A stretch of 64,000 nucleotides of DNA from Siphonodentalium dalli (GCA_032622095.1 CP136064.1:132687129-132751128); one strand, 5' to 3'. Counted from the first letter of the stretch, positions 22,964 to 34,656 are shown. The notes: generated by a model from the sequence alone, not told the origin. Program-made: numbers and translations.

Positions 22964-23209
22964 TCAGTTCTGGTTTCTGAGATGCCCCAAGAAGAGTAGC
23001 GCGGTTATATCATGGTTATGTTTGGTATTAGCATTATTCTTCAAACTTGGAAGAACTGGGATGACCAGTTGTATTTCCACATGTTTTGATAAACAATTTG
23101 ATTCCAGCAATACATGCAGTAATGCCCTAATTAAACGACTCCATAACCACAGCAGAATAATGAGTAATTTTTCAGGATTTAGTTGGAAATATGGCTTGTT
23201 GACATTCAT
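22964..23209 (-). CDS. Unrecognised 81-codon ORF inside the TIR transposon
   Basis: An ATG frame (starts MNVNKPYFQLNPEKL) runs out of the palindrome arm into the unique interior, rich in Leu/Ile. The opposite arm encodes a similar peptide start (MNDNKPYFRLNPEKL) that stops soon after the arm. The differences between the arms are nearly all amino-acid changing, which argues against selection on the peptide. It could be a scrap of captured coding sequence; no family is recognised. Confidence 0.2.
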   Translation of the reverse strand: MNVNKPYFQLNPEKLLIILLWLWSRLIRALLHVLLESNCLSKHVEIQLVIPVLPSLKNNANTKHNHDITALLFLGHLRNQN

Positions 23210-23328
23210 CGGAAAGCTCTCACCGAGAGCTTTCCGATGAATGACAACAAGCCATATTTCCGACTAAATCCTGAAAAATTACCTATTATTCTGCTGTGCT
23301 TATGGAGTCGATTAATTAGGGCATTACT
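23118..23328. repeat. Near-perfect palindrome, 104-bp arms, 3-bp spacer
   Basis: Arms 23118-23221 and 23225-23328 meet at AAAGCTCTC-ACC-GAGAGCTTT. They differ at only about six or seven positions over 104 bp. It lies inside the TIR transposon, so the inversion arose after, or as part of, that element. RNA from either strand would fold into a long hairpin. Confidence 0.9.
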
Positions 23329-23956
23329 GTATATCACATAGCAAATATCAAAATATCAAATCTGAAATTTGTTGTACCGGTACCATGTATTATGTAGAAT
23401 ACTCAAATGTGATTATGTGACTAGATCATGTGACTATATATTATGAAAATGAATGTTAATAAAAACTTTGGCACTCTGTCTATATATCCCTTGAAATGTG
23501 ATTATGTTGACACATTTCTTGATTAATGACACTTATATGATAAATTCAAATAGTATCGTTATCTCATTATGCACTGTTCTATTCAAATATCGCGCAATAA
23601 ATTATGATAATGCAGGATAATCAGCTATTTGGTTGCTCAATTGATAATTTTCTCAAATTTAGGGGGGTGGGTGTCCAAAACTGACCGGAAAAAACTTCCT
23701 GAAACGGAAAAAAAAGGGTGGGTGTCCAAAATTGCCTGGAAAAAAAGGCCGGAAACGGAAGAAATTGGGTGGGTGGGTGGTCCGAGGCCGGAAAAAAAAA
23801 AAATCATCATACGTGCCTGGAAATTTTTTCCGACCCCCCCTGCATATTGCGAAAAATTTATTTATTATTTTATATTGGCGGCCATGTTTTTCATCGAAAA
23901 TAGTTCAAATTTGATAGCTCCCATCTACAGGTGATCACAATCAAGCATGCAAAATT

Positions 23957-24300
23957 AAATGAAAATGTCATTGACAATGTAGCTCAAGTTGGAAATGGAG
24001 CGACAAGGAATGCGGAAAGTTGAAATGTCTAAGTAATACTAGATTATCAACATGAAGAGATATATATTAAAAGTAAAATCCAAGATGGTTTCTGGCGGCT
24101 TGTCTACGAATGAAATTCAAAAACAATTGAGTGGTCTGTAGGGTGTGCCAAAGGATAGGACTTAACAAAAGCCCCCAAGCTTGTTGCCCAATCCTCTTTT
24201 GAACACTTTAAAATTATATGTTATGTATTTATTGTTTGTAATTCTGTTCTGTTCAGTTCAAATAAAATATTGTTCAAACCAAAGGATTTAGTCATGCAAA
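23957..24300 (+). mobile_element. Diverged family A left end and array fragment
   Basis: AAATGAAAATGTCATTGACA and ATGTAGCTCAAGTTGG match the A left end with extra substitutions. Then follow CCAAGATGG, TGCCAAAGGAT and CCAAAGGATTTAGTCATGCA. The last two words are the TSD around an inserted retroposon tail (24157-24278). It joins family G at about 24300. A scrap of A unit (GGCGGCCATGTTTTT) at about 23877 precedes the left end. Confidence 0.65.
24157..24278 (+). mobile_element. 5'-truncated non-LTR retrotransposon tail with 9-bp TSD
   Basis: 122 bp sit between two copies of CCAAAGGAT (24148-24156 and 24279-24287) within a family A unit. The insert contains TTTGAACACTTTAAAAT, a T-rich middle and AAATAAAATATTGTTCAAA, like the 3' end of a LINE with a polyadenylation-type signal. 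It ends in GTTCAAA rather than a pure A tail, which fits LINE groups with short 3' repeats. There is no coding part. Confidence 0.65.
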
Positions 24301-24900
24301 GGGTATGAGAGGCCGATCTCGATCGGCAGATGTTTAAACCATACATTGGTGATAGTGATTAGCTATTTACAGCTTGGGTCGTAAATATCCTTTTTTTTTT
24401 TTAAAGGGCCATAACTCTATTTCCCAAATTTGAATTCTATCTCTGTTTTGGGCTGGTAAACTCACATACCAAATTTGGTTTTGATCAGATAAATTTGTTT
24501 TGAGTTGTTGCATCATGCGTGAATTCTAAGTCAAAGAAGGGCCATAACACCGTAAAAAAAATTGGATCAAACTCAAATTTGAATTCTATCTGTATTTTGG
24601 GCTGAGAAACTCACATACTAAATTTGGTTTCAATCAGCTAAATCTGTTTTTAGTTATTGTAGCATGTGTGAATTCTAAGTCGAAGAAGGGCCATAACTCC
24701 TTAAAAAAAAACTCTGATCAAACCCACATTCGAATACAAACTTGGGCTGAGAAACACATATAAAATTTGGTTCCGATTGAATCAAATATGTTTGCATTAT
24801 CACACCATGCATAAAGTGTCTACGGACAGAGAGAGACAGATGGACGAATGCGAGTGGTCTATCTGGACGTCAACACTATATTCAATAGGGGCAAAGAGTG
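24301..24900 (+). mobile_element. Family G pearl-like element
   Basis: The left palindrome GCCGATCTCGATCGGC (24312-24327) follows a purine-rich GAGAG. Three units of about 140 bp contain GGGCCATAACTC, TTGAATTCTATCT, TTTTGGGCTG, AAACTCACATACCAAATTTG and TGTGAATTCTAAGTC. A GGACAGAGAGAGACAG tract at 24824-24845 marks the right side. No clear terminal hairpin follows. The core words GGGCCATAACTC and TTCTAAGTCGAA are shared with families C and F. Confidence 0.6.
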
Positions 24901-26058
24901 GGTCAAAATAATCCAATATTAAATGAGATATATCAGATAAAAGGTATTCCTATCACGAATGTTGAGAAGGGTTAATTTTTAACTACAATGAAAGTGTCAA
25001 TGACACTGTAGCTCAACTTAGTTGGGGAATAATTTAATGGTTGACAGTAAATGGAGGAATAGGAAAGGTTCTAACCAGCGCCAAAGGATTTAGTGATGCA
25101 AAGAGTAAAATACAGGATGGCTGCTGGTGGCCATCTTTTTTGGCCAATTGACCCCAAAAGGACTCGTTCCCATCTACGTATAATTGTTAACATCCATGAC
25201 AAATTTTATGAAGATATGACCAAACTCACCAAAGCTACGACCTACAAATTTCATGATGATCAGACGAACAGTACGACCTGTAGACCGCGCCAATGGATTG
25301 AATTTTGAAATCCAAGATGGCTGCTGGCAGCCATGTTTTTTGGCCGAATGACCCCACAATGATTTGTTCCCATCTACATGTCAATGTCAACATTCATGAC
25401 AAATTTCATAAAGATTAGACCAAAGGTACAACCTGTAGCCCGTGCCAAAGGATTTAGACATGCAAAGAGTAAAATCCAAGATGGCTGCTGGCGGCCATGT
25501 TTTTTGGCCGAACGACTCCAAAATCACTCGTTCCCATCTACATGTCAGTGTTAACATCCATGACAAATTTAACTAGAGGTGTGACTGTCCCAATGGGACT
25601 ACGGATACCCCCCTGTTTTTAAAATACTAAGATGTTTCACATGTCAGTAAACATTTAGTTAAAATAATAAAATAACAGTTCCCATTGCAGGTGTACAACC
25701 ATAACCCTAATCTTAAACCTATTGACCAAAAAATGTAGGAATAAAAGCTTGGACAAAATTATGTATGTTGCGAAAAAAAATTCTAAGTCGAAAAAGGGGA
25801 ATAACTCCACACAAAACATGTCGGACAGACGTCATAATCGCAGGTGCACAGATTCCCATGGTACTAAATATCAGTGCCAATTAAGATTAAAAAACATTGA
25901 CCGAAAAATGTAGGAATAAAAGCTCGGACAAAATTATGCATGTTTCAAAAAAGTTTCTAAGTCGAAAAAGGGGGATAACTCCACCAAAAAATGTCGGACA
26001 GACGTCATAATCGCAGGTGCACAAGTTCCCATGGTACTAAATATCTGTGCCACGTTTT

Positions 26059-28262
26059 AAAATGAAAGTGTCAATGACACTGTAGCTCAACTTAGGTAGG
26101 GGAATAATTTAATGGTCGACAGTAAATGGAGGAATAGGAAAAGTGCTAATTGAAATATCTAAGTAAGACTAGATGTACATGTCAATATCAACATTCATAA
26201 CAGGTTTCATAATGATCGGATCAGGGATGTGGTGATTATGGTGTGCCAAAGGATTTATTGATGCAAAGAGTAAATTCTAAAATGGCCACCGGCAGCCATG
26301 TTTTTTTCCGAATTACCCCAAAATGACTTGTTCCCATCTACAGCCTTTACAAATTTCTTGAAGTTCCGACCAAAGCTACGACCTGTAGCCCGCACCAAAG
26401 GATTTATTCATGCAAAGAGTAAAATCCAATATGGCTGCTGGCAGACATGTTTTTTAGCCAAACGACCCCAAAATGACTCGTTCCCATCTACATGTTAATA
26501 TTAACATCCATGATAAATATCATGATGATAAGACAAACAGTAGGACCTGTAGCCAGTGCCAATGGATTGAATTTTGAAATCCAAGACGGCTGCCAGCGGC
26601 CATGTTTTTTGGCCGTATGACCCCAAAATGACTCGTTCCCATATACATGTCAATATCAATATTCATGACAAATTTCATAAAGGTCAGACCAAAGGTACGA
26701 CCTGTAACACGCGCCAAAGGATTTAGTCATTGAAAGAGTAAAATCCAAGATGGCTGCTGGCGGCCATGTTTTTTTGCCGAACGACCCCAAAATCACTCGT
26801 TCCCATCTACATGTCATTGTTAACATCCATGACAAATTTCATGAAGTTCTGATCAAAGCTACAACCTGTAGCCCGCGCCAAAGAATTTAGTCATGCAAAG
26901 AGTAAAATCCAAGATGGCTGCTGGCGGCCATGTTTTTTGGCTGAACGACCCCAAAATCACTCGTTCCCATCTACATGTCAATATTAAAATCCATGAGAAA
27001 TTTCATGATGATCAGACGAACAGCATGCCACGATTTTGAATCTAAAATCAAACAGTGCTTGATATTATTTTTGGACTTTCGATATTGACGTTGAGCATGC
27101 GCAGGCTGTTACTTCCTACAACGGAAATCATTCCACATATGATTGAACCATGGTTATCTGAACGTTCACTAGTAACAGATACAGAAGTCTAGGATCAAGC
27201 TTACCCAAAAGCAACAGCTTGACTTCTCATGTAGCCCGCGCCAATGGATTGAATTTTGAAATCCAAAATGGCCACCAGTGGCCATGTTTTTTGGCCGAAT
27301 GACCCCAAAATGACTCGTTCCCATCTACAAGACAATGTCAACATTCATGACAAAATTCATAAAGATCAGACCATAGGTACGACCTGTAGCCCGCGCCAAA
27401 GGATTTAGTCATGCAAAGAGTAAAATCCATGATGGCTGCTGGCGGCCATGTTTTTTGGCCGAACGACCCAAAATGACTCGTTCCCATCTACATGTCAATA
27501 TCAATATTCATGACAAATTTCATAAAGGTCAGACCAAAGGTACGACCTGTAACCTGTGCCAAAGGATTTAGTCATGCAAAGAGTAAAATCCAAGATGGCT
27601 GCTGGCGGCCATGTTTTTTCGCCGAACGACCCCAAAATCACTTGTTCCCATCTACATGTCATTGTTAACAACCATGACAAATTTCATGAAGTTCTGACCA
27701 AAGCTACAACCTGTAGCCCGCGCCAAAGAATTTAGTCATGCAAAGAGTAAAATCCAAGATGGCTGCTGGCGGCCATGTTTTTTGGCTGAACGACCCCAAA
27801 ATCACTCGTTCCCATCTACATGTCAATATTAACATCCATGACAAATTTCATGATGATCAGACGAACAGCACGACCTGTAGCCCGCGCCAATGGATTGAAT
27901 TTTGAAATCCAAAATGGCCACCAGCGGCCATGTTTTTTGGCCTAATGACCCCAAAATGACTCGTTCCTATCTACATGTCAATGTCAACATTCATGACAAA
28001 ATTCATAAAGATCAGACCATAGGTATGACCTGTAGCCCGCGCCAAAGGATTTAGTCATGCAAAGAGTCAAATCCATGATGGCTGCTGGCGGCCATGTTTT
28101 TTGGCCGAACGACCCCAAAATGACTCGTTCCCATCTACATGTCAATATCAATATTCATGACAAATTTCATAAAGGTCAGACCAAAGGTACGACCTGTAAC
28201 CTGTGCCAAATGATTTAGTCATGCAAAGAGTAAAATCCAAGATGGCTGCTGGCGGCCATGTT
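26059..28262 (+). mobile_element. Family A element (A2) nested in C, right end lost
   Basis: The left end AATGAAAGTGTCAATGACAC is intact, followed by about 12 units to CGCCGAACGAC at 28262, where it fuses to family C without its own hairpin. It shares private changes with A4 (39953-41831), such as the shortened CATCTACAGCCTTTACAAAT and the ATCAGGGATGTGGTGATTAT segment, so A2 and A4 are close relatives. Blocks starting at about 27242 and 27888 are nearly identical, a higher-order period of about 646 bp (four units). Confidence 0.75.
27026..27231. other. ~205-bp insertion inside an A2 unit
   Basis: The array reads ...CAGACGAACAGCA up to the break and resumes at TGTAGCCCGCGCCAATGG; the insert is unlike any A unit and contains GAGCATGCGCAGGCTG. 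A few bases of the unit (CGACC) are replaced. No terminal repeats or TSD are clear. Possibly filler DNA captured at a break. Confidence 0.6.
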
Positions 28263-30809
28263 TTTTCGCCGAACGACATCATAATCGCAGGTGCACAGGT
28301 TCCCATGGTGATTGATGTCTGTACCAAGTTTCACGGAAATTGATCAAAAAACGACTGAGAAAAACTCCGGACAAATTTGTGTCCACGGATGGACGGACGA
28401 CGGACGGACGACGGACGGACAAGCTGACTCTAGTATACCCCCCCTAACTTCGTTGCGGGGGGTATAATAAAGATCAGACCAAAGGTATGACCTGTAGCCC
28501 ACGCCAAAGGATTTAGTCATGCAAAGAGTAAAATGCTGGTGGCCATGTTTTTTAACCGAATGACCCCAAAACGACTCGTTCCCATCTACATGTCATTGTT
28601 ATAATTCATGACAAATTTCATGACCATCTGACCAAAGCTACGATCTGTAGCCCGCACCAAAGGATTTAGTCATACAAAGAGTAAAATCCAAGATGGCTGC
28701 TGGCGGCCATGTTTTTTGACCGAATGACCCCAAAACGACTCGATCCCATCTACATGTCATTGTTATCATTCATGACATATTTCATGATGATCAGACGAAC
28801 AGTACGACCTGTAGCCCGCGCCAATGGATTGAATTTTGAAATCCAAGATGGCCGAATGACCCCACAATGATTCGTTCCCATCTACATGTCAACGTTCATG
28901 ACAAATTTTATAAAGATTAGACCAAAGGCAACCTATAGCCCGCGCCAAAGGATTTAGTCATGCAAAGAGTAAAATCCAAGATGGCTGCTGGCGGCCATGT
29001 TTTTTGGCAGAACGACTCCAAAATCACTTGTTCCCATCTACATGTCAGTGTTAACATCCATGACAAATTTCATAAACTTCCGACCAACACAACGACCTGT
29101 AGCCCGCGCCAAACGATTTAGTCATGCAAAGAGTAAAATCCAAGATGGCTGCTGGCAGCCATGTTTTTTGTCCGAACGACCCCAAAATCACTCGTTCCCA
29201 TCTACATGTCATTATTAACATCAATGACAAATTTCATGATGATCAGACGAACAGTACGACCTGTAGCCCGCGCCAATGGATTGAATCTTGAAATCCAAGA
29301 TGGCGGCCATGTTTTTTGGCCGAATGACCCCAAAATGACTCGTTCCCATCTACATGTCAATGTCAACATTCATGACAAATTTCATAAAGATCAGACCAAA
29401 GGTACGACCTGTAGCCCGCAACAAAGGATTTAGTCATGCAAATAGTAAAATCCGAGATGGCTGCTGGCGGCCATGTTTTTCGGCCGAACAACCCCAAAAT
29501 CACCCGTTCCCATCTACATGTCATTGTTAACATCCATGACAAATTTCATGATGTTCCGATCAAAGCTACGACCTGTAGCCCGCGCCAAAGGATTTAGTCA
29601 TGCAAAGAGTAAAATCCAAGATGGCTGCTGGCGGCCATGTTTATTGGCCGAACGACCCCAAAATCACTCGTTCCCATCTACATGTCAATATTAACATCCA
29701 TGACAAATTTCATGATGATCAGGCGAACAGTACGATCTGTAGCCCGCGCCAATGGATTGAATCTTGAAATCCAAGATGGCTGCCAGCGGCCATGTTTTTT
29801 GGCCGAATGACCCCAAAACGACTCGTTCCAATCTACATGTCAATGTCAACATTCATGACAAATTTTATAAAGATCAGACCAAAGGTACGACCTGTAGCCC
29901 GGGCCAAATGATTTAGTCATGCAAAGAGTAAAATCCAAGATGGCTGCTGGCGGCCATGTTTTTCGGCCGAACGACCCCAAAATCACTCGTTCCATTCTAC
30001 ATATCATTGTTAACATCCATGACAAATTTCATGATGTTCCGATCGAAGCTACGACCTGTAGCCCGCGCCAAAGGATTTAGTCATGCAAAGAGTAAAATCC
30101 AAGATGGCTGCTGGCGGCTATGTTTATTGGCCGAACAACCCCAAAATGACTCGTTCCCATCTACATGTCAATATTAACATCCATGACAAATTTCATGATG
30201 ATCAGATGAACAGTACGACCTGTAGCCAGCGCCAATGGATTGAATTTTGAAATCTAAGATGGCCACCAGCGGCCATGTTTTTTGGCCGAATGACCCCCAC
30301 AATGATTCGTTCCCATCTACATGTCAATGTCAACATTCATGACAAAATTCATAAAGATTAGACCAAAGGTACAACCTGTAGCCCGGGCCCAAGGATTTAG
30401 TCATGCAAAGAGTAAAATCCAAGATGGCTGCTGGCGGCCATGTTTTTTGGCCGAACAACTCCAAAATCACTCGTTCCCATCTACATGTCATTATTAACAT
30501 CAATGACAAATTTCATGATGATCAGACGAACAGTACGACCTGTAGCCCGCGCCAATGGATTGAATCTTGAAATCCAAGATGGCTGCCAGCGGCCATGTTT
30601 TTTGGCCGAATGACCCCAAAATGACTCGTTCCCATCTACATGTCAATGTCAACATTCATGACAAATTTCATGAAGATCATACCAAAGGTACAACCTGTAG
30701 CCCGCGCCAAAGGAAATTGTTGACGGAACCACTGACACACAGACACACGGACGACGGACGTGAAACCATGGCAATAGCTCAAACTTACAAAAGTAAGTTG
30801 AGCTAAAAA

Positions 30810-31640
30810 TGCATGCAAGTGAAGGAGGAGAAACCTGGAGATATCATAGAATGATTAAATCAACAATATAAAATAGCATAAAATTAATGACCAGTGTTAA
30901 TAATTTTAACTCTATAAAATTAGGGCACTGTACCAGGTATGTCACTTGAATATTTCATTAATAGACTATCATTGGAGACTGGAGAGATACAAGTCTATAA
31001 ACAGCAGAAACCAGAGACCTATGTGGGAGTTAATAAACACTGGTCCACTACTGCCAGCACAGTGAGCTGTGAGATCAGATTAATAGCACACCAAATTGGA
31101 CTGTGAGACTTCATAAAAATAAACATACATGGCAGAACCCAGATTCTGACAGGCTTCTCTGAGTACAGCAAGCTCCATCAATAACTCTTTGATAAACAAT
31201 TATTGCCAGTGTTGTTTGTCTGCGTAGATAAGCAAGGAATGTTATCATTATATTTCTAATAGAGTTGTGCACCACTCCACCATAGCTTTTAAAATGGATT
31301 TGGACTTACAGGTATATATATGTATAACAAATGTACTCTCGACATTGCAATTGGATATTCACATGATAATTTATTGATAGCATTATATTATATGCAACTA
31401 TTGCAAAAAATCTTCTTATATGACATCACACCTAACTAATGTATAAAACTATCAAATAGAGTGTTCATTAATAACCCTGGTTCAAGAGTATAAGGGTTAA
31501 TTAATCAAAACCAAAATCCATACAGATGAAGAGTGTGCTAAAGAAAACCTTGGTAAGAAATATGAGGTAAATCAGAAGAAACATATTTTACTTATTGCTT
31601 TGGATGGCATGTGTGTGAAAGGGTTAATTATTTCTAATTC
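30810..31640. other. Unique noncoding stretch
   Basis: AT-rich. No gene and no repeat is recognised. It may include the undefined left part of the family H element whose right end lies at 31763-31863. Confidence 0.5.
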
Positions 31641-31863
31641 GATCAAGCAATCAATACCAAAAAATATACAGGTGAGCCATGTGTCATCATAAACCTGTAC
31701 ATAAAATTTGAACACGATCCGATAAAATATACCTGAGTAATCGAATAGGATAGCAAGTGTCTGCTGACAGATGGACAGACAGACAGACGGACAGACGAAC
31801 TACAGACGGTTGTTCCGGACGTCGGCATTATGTGTACCATACATTGTATGGGTACACATAAAA
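31641..31863 (+). mobile_element. Family H right end
   Basis: It contains ATACAGGTGAGCCATGTG, CATAAACCTGTACATAAAAT, GAACACGATCCGATAAAATA, a (GGACAGAC)n tract at 31772-31797, and a terminal hairpin, TATGTGTACCATAC-ATT-GTATGGGTACACATA (31829-31860), then AAAA. The layout is that of the other families, but only one partial unit and no left end are recognised. Confidence 0.6.
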
Positions 31864-32430
31864 CTCCAAGATGGCGGACATGGTTTATGGCTGAATTACC
31901 CCAAAATGACTCATTCCCATCTACATGTCAATGTCAAGAGCCATGACAAATTTCATAATGATCCGGCCAAAGGTACAACTTGTAGCCGTGCCAAAGGATT
32001 TAGTCATGCAAAGAGTAAAATCCAAGATGGCTGCCAGTGGCCATGTTTTATGGCCGAATGGCCACAAAATGACCCATTCCCATCTACAAGTCAATGTTAA
32101 CAGCCATGACAAATTTCATGACGATCTGACCAAAGGTATGACCTGTAGCTCGTGCCAAAGGATTCAGTCATGCAAAGAGTATAATCCAAGATGGCTACCA
32201 GTGGCCATGTTTTATGGCCAAATGACTCAAAAATTACTCGTTCCCATCTGTATGTCAATATTAACATCCAAGTCATCATCAAGATGATCAGACGAAAACT
32301 CCGGCCTGTAGCCCATGTTAATGGACTGAATTTTTAAATCCAAGATGGCCACTGGCGGCCATGTTTTTTTGCCGAATGACCCTAAAATGACTAGTTCCCT
32401 ACTACATGTCATTGTTAACAGCCATGACTT
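31864..32430 (+). repeat. Family A array fragment, no ends
   Basis: About 3.5 units begin at CTCCAAGATGGCGGACATGG directly after the family H hairpin and stop near AACAGCCATGACTTTGG, where family F core takes over. Both terminal structures are missing. Units differ from neighbouring arrays (ATGTTTTATGGCC), so it is a distinct old copy. Confidence 0.7.
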
Positions 32431-32855
32431 TGGTTCAGATCAAAAAATCCAAACTGGAGTTATCAGTCAGAAACCAAAAATGTTAACAGACGGTAAAATT
32501 CTAAGTCGAATAAAAGGTCAGTAGACCTCATGTCCGCCTCTTAAGCGTTGGCTTGATACGACCGTTGTTTGCGCATAAAAACCTGTCTTTAGTGCTAGTA
32601 AACCTACATACCAAATTTAATTTCATTCAGTACACATTTACTAAAGTTATCATCCGGAAACCTCAAATTGGCAAAAATTCTAAGTAAAAAAGGGACATAA
32701 CTCTGGTGAAAATTGGCGGGTGGAACCCGAATACGAACTTGACCTGTATTTTGCTAGGAGAAAGACACATACAAATTTGGTTCAGATCAAATAATCCAAA
32801 CTGGAGTTATCGGTCGGAAACCAAAAAAGTTAACATACGGTCAAATTCTAAGTCG
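32431..32855 (+). mobile_element. Family F pearl-like element, left end, split by A3
   Basis: F core (GGTTCAGATCAAA, AACTGGAGTTATC, CAGAAACCAAAAATGTTAAC) precedes a left end at about 32510: AATAAAAGGTC-AGTA-GACC, then CATGTCCGCC, TTGATACGACCGTTGTTTGC and one unit. It ends at TTCTAAGTCG, where A3 starts. The left end closely resembles family E (AATAAAAGGTC-GCA-GACCACATGTCC). Confidence 0.65.
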
Positions 32856-34655
32856 AATGAAAGTGTCAATAACACTGTAGCTCAACTTGGAAAGGGAATA
32901 ATTTAATGTATTACAGTCAATGGAGCGATTAGGAATGTGGAAAGTTGAATGTCTAATACTAGTTTATAGACATGAAGAGAAAAGTTAAATCCAAGATGGC
33001 TGCTGGCGGCCATGTTTTCGGGCCGAATGACCCCAAAATGAGTCGTTCCCATCTACATGTCATCGTTAACATCCATGACAAATTTTATGACAATCAGACT
33101 AAAGGTACGACCTGTAACCCATGCTAAAGAATTTAGTCATACAAAGAGTAAAATCCAAGATGGCTGCTGGCGCCCATGTTTTCGGCCGAATGACCCCAAA
33201 ATGAGTCGTTCCCATCTACATGTCATCGTTAACATCCATGACAAATTTTATGATGATCAGACTAAAGGTACTACCTGCAGCCCATGCTAAAGAATTTAGT
33301 CATACAAAGAGTAAAATCCAAGATGGCTGCAGACGGCCATGTTTTTTTGGCCAAATGACCCCAAAATTACTCGTTCCCATCTACATGTTAATATTAACAT
33401 CCATGACAAATTTCATGATGAACAGACGAACAGTACGACCTGTGGCCCGTGCCAATGGATTAAATTTTGAAATCCAAGATGGCTGCAGGCGGTCATGTTT
33501 TTTGTCCGAATGACCCCAAAATGACCCGTTCCCATCTACATTCCAATTTCAACAGCCATGACAAATTTTATGATGATCAGACTAAAAGTAGGACCTGTAG
33601 CCCGTGCTAAAGGATTTAGTCATACAAAGAGTAAAATCCAAGATGGCTGCTGGCGACCATGTTTTTTGGCCAAATGACCCCAAATTACTCGTTCCCATCT
33701 ACATGTCATTGTTAATATCCATGACAAATTTTATGATGATCAGACTAAAGGTACGACCTGCAGCCCGTGCTAAAGAATTTAGTCATACAAAGAGTAAAAT
33801 CCAAGATGTCTGCTGGCGGCCATGTTATTTGGCTGAATGACCCCAAAATAACTCGTTCCCATCTATATGTCAATATTATCATCCATGACAAATTTCATGA
33901 TGATCAGACGAACAGTACAACCTGTGGCCCGTGCTAATGGATTAAATTTTGAAATCCAAGATGGCCACTGGCGGCCATGTTTTTTGTCCGAATGGCCCCA
34001 AAATGACTCGTTCCCATCTACATTCCAATTTCAACAGCCATGACAAATTTTATGATGATCAGACTAAAGGTACGACCTGTAGCCCGTGCTAAAGGATTTA
34101 GTCATACAAAGAGTAAAATCCAAGATGGCTGCTGGCAGCCATGTTTTTGGGCCGAATGATCCCAAATTGACTCGTTCCCATCTACATGTCATTATTAACA
34201 TTCTTGACAAAATTTATGATGATCAGACTAAAAGTACGACCTGTAGCCAGTGCTAAAGAATTTAGTCATACAAAGAGTAAAATCCAAGATGGCTGCTGGC
34301 GGCCATGTTTTTGGGCCGAATGACCCCAAAATTACTCTTTCCCATCTACATGTCAATATTAACATCTACGACAACTTTCATGATGATCAGACAAACAGTA
34401 CGGCCTGTAGCCCGTGCTAATGGATTGAATTTTGAAATCCAAGATGGCCGCTGGCGGCCATGTTTTTTTTCCAAATGAACCCAAAATGACTCGTTCCCAT
34501 CTACATGTCAATGTCAACATCCATGATAAATTTCATAATAATCGGACCAAAGGTACGAACTGTAGCCCGTGCTAAAGGAAATTGTTGACCAATCACGCAC
34601 ACACACGCACGACGGATACCAAGCCATGGCAATAGCTCAAACTTTACAAAGTAAA
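32856..34655 (+). mobile_element. Family A element (A3), terminal hairpin truncated
   Basis: The left end AATGAAAGTGTCAATAACAC is at 32856; about ten units follow; the right tract ACGCACACACACGCACGACG leads to TAGCTCAAACTTTACAAAG, but the closing TTGAGCTA is missing. The next bases (GGTGACGCCATGGAGTGAAA) belong to the right end of family J. About ten units is also the count in A0 and A4. Confidence 0.75.
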
Positions 34656-34656
34656 G

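Larger units (their letters stand above)
22278..23841 (+). mobile_element. Nonautonomous TIR DNA transposon, 1564 bp, with TSD
   Basis: The left terminus is AGGGGGGGGGGGTCGGAA, then TTTTTTTCCAGGCACGTATG. The right terminus is the complement: CATACGTGCCTGGAAA, TTTTTTCCGACCCCCCCT. Terminal inverted repeats are about 37 bp. It sits in family C core, and the flanks read ACATATTGC and GCATATTGC, a 9-bp TSD with one difference (or 7 bp if the ends are CAGGG...CCCTG, as in hAT elements). Subterminal GGGTGGGTGTCC and CCGGAAA words recur inside both ends, typical of transposase-binding regions. No transposase ORF is seen. Confidence 0.8.
25570..28468 (+). mobile_element. Family C element inserted in A1, itself split by A2
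   Basis: The left end at 25570 reads ACTAGAGGTGTGACTGTCCC with palindrome GTCCCA-A-TGGGAC and the word GATACCCCCC, then two core units up to 26058. The right part resumes at 28263 (CATCATAATCGCAGGTGCAC) and ends with (GGACGGACGAC)n at 28391-28420 and a hairpin from TATACCCCCCCTAAC to TTGCGGGGGGTATA at 28434-28466. The arm matches the left word. Between them lies A2. The host A unit flanks both sides, which identifies the target. Confidence 0.75.
24987..30809 (+). mobile_element. Large family A element (A1) with nested insertions
   Basis: The left end AATGAAAGTGTCAATGACAC is at 24987. The right end has GTTGACGGAACC, an ACAC/GGACGACGGACG tract, then TAGCTCAAACTTACAAAAG and AAGTTGAGCTAAAAA at 30772-30809. 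The array is interrupted at 25569 after ACAAATTT and resumes at 28469 with AAAGATCAGACC; the two sides fit as one unit apart from about 3 bp. Outside the insertion there are about 16 units. Two unit types alternate: CCAAAGGATTTAGTCATGC and CCAATGGATTGAATTTTG (28824, 29274, 29749, 30231, 30551), giving a higher-order repeat of about three units. Confidence 0.85.

Noticed and set aside
22863-23240. 125-codon plus-strand ORF
   Set aside because: It starts with GTG, crosses the palindrome centre and is antisense to a more coding-like frame; no motif.
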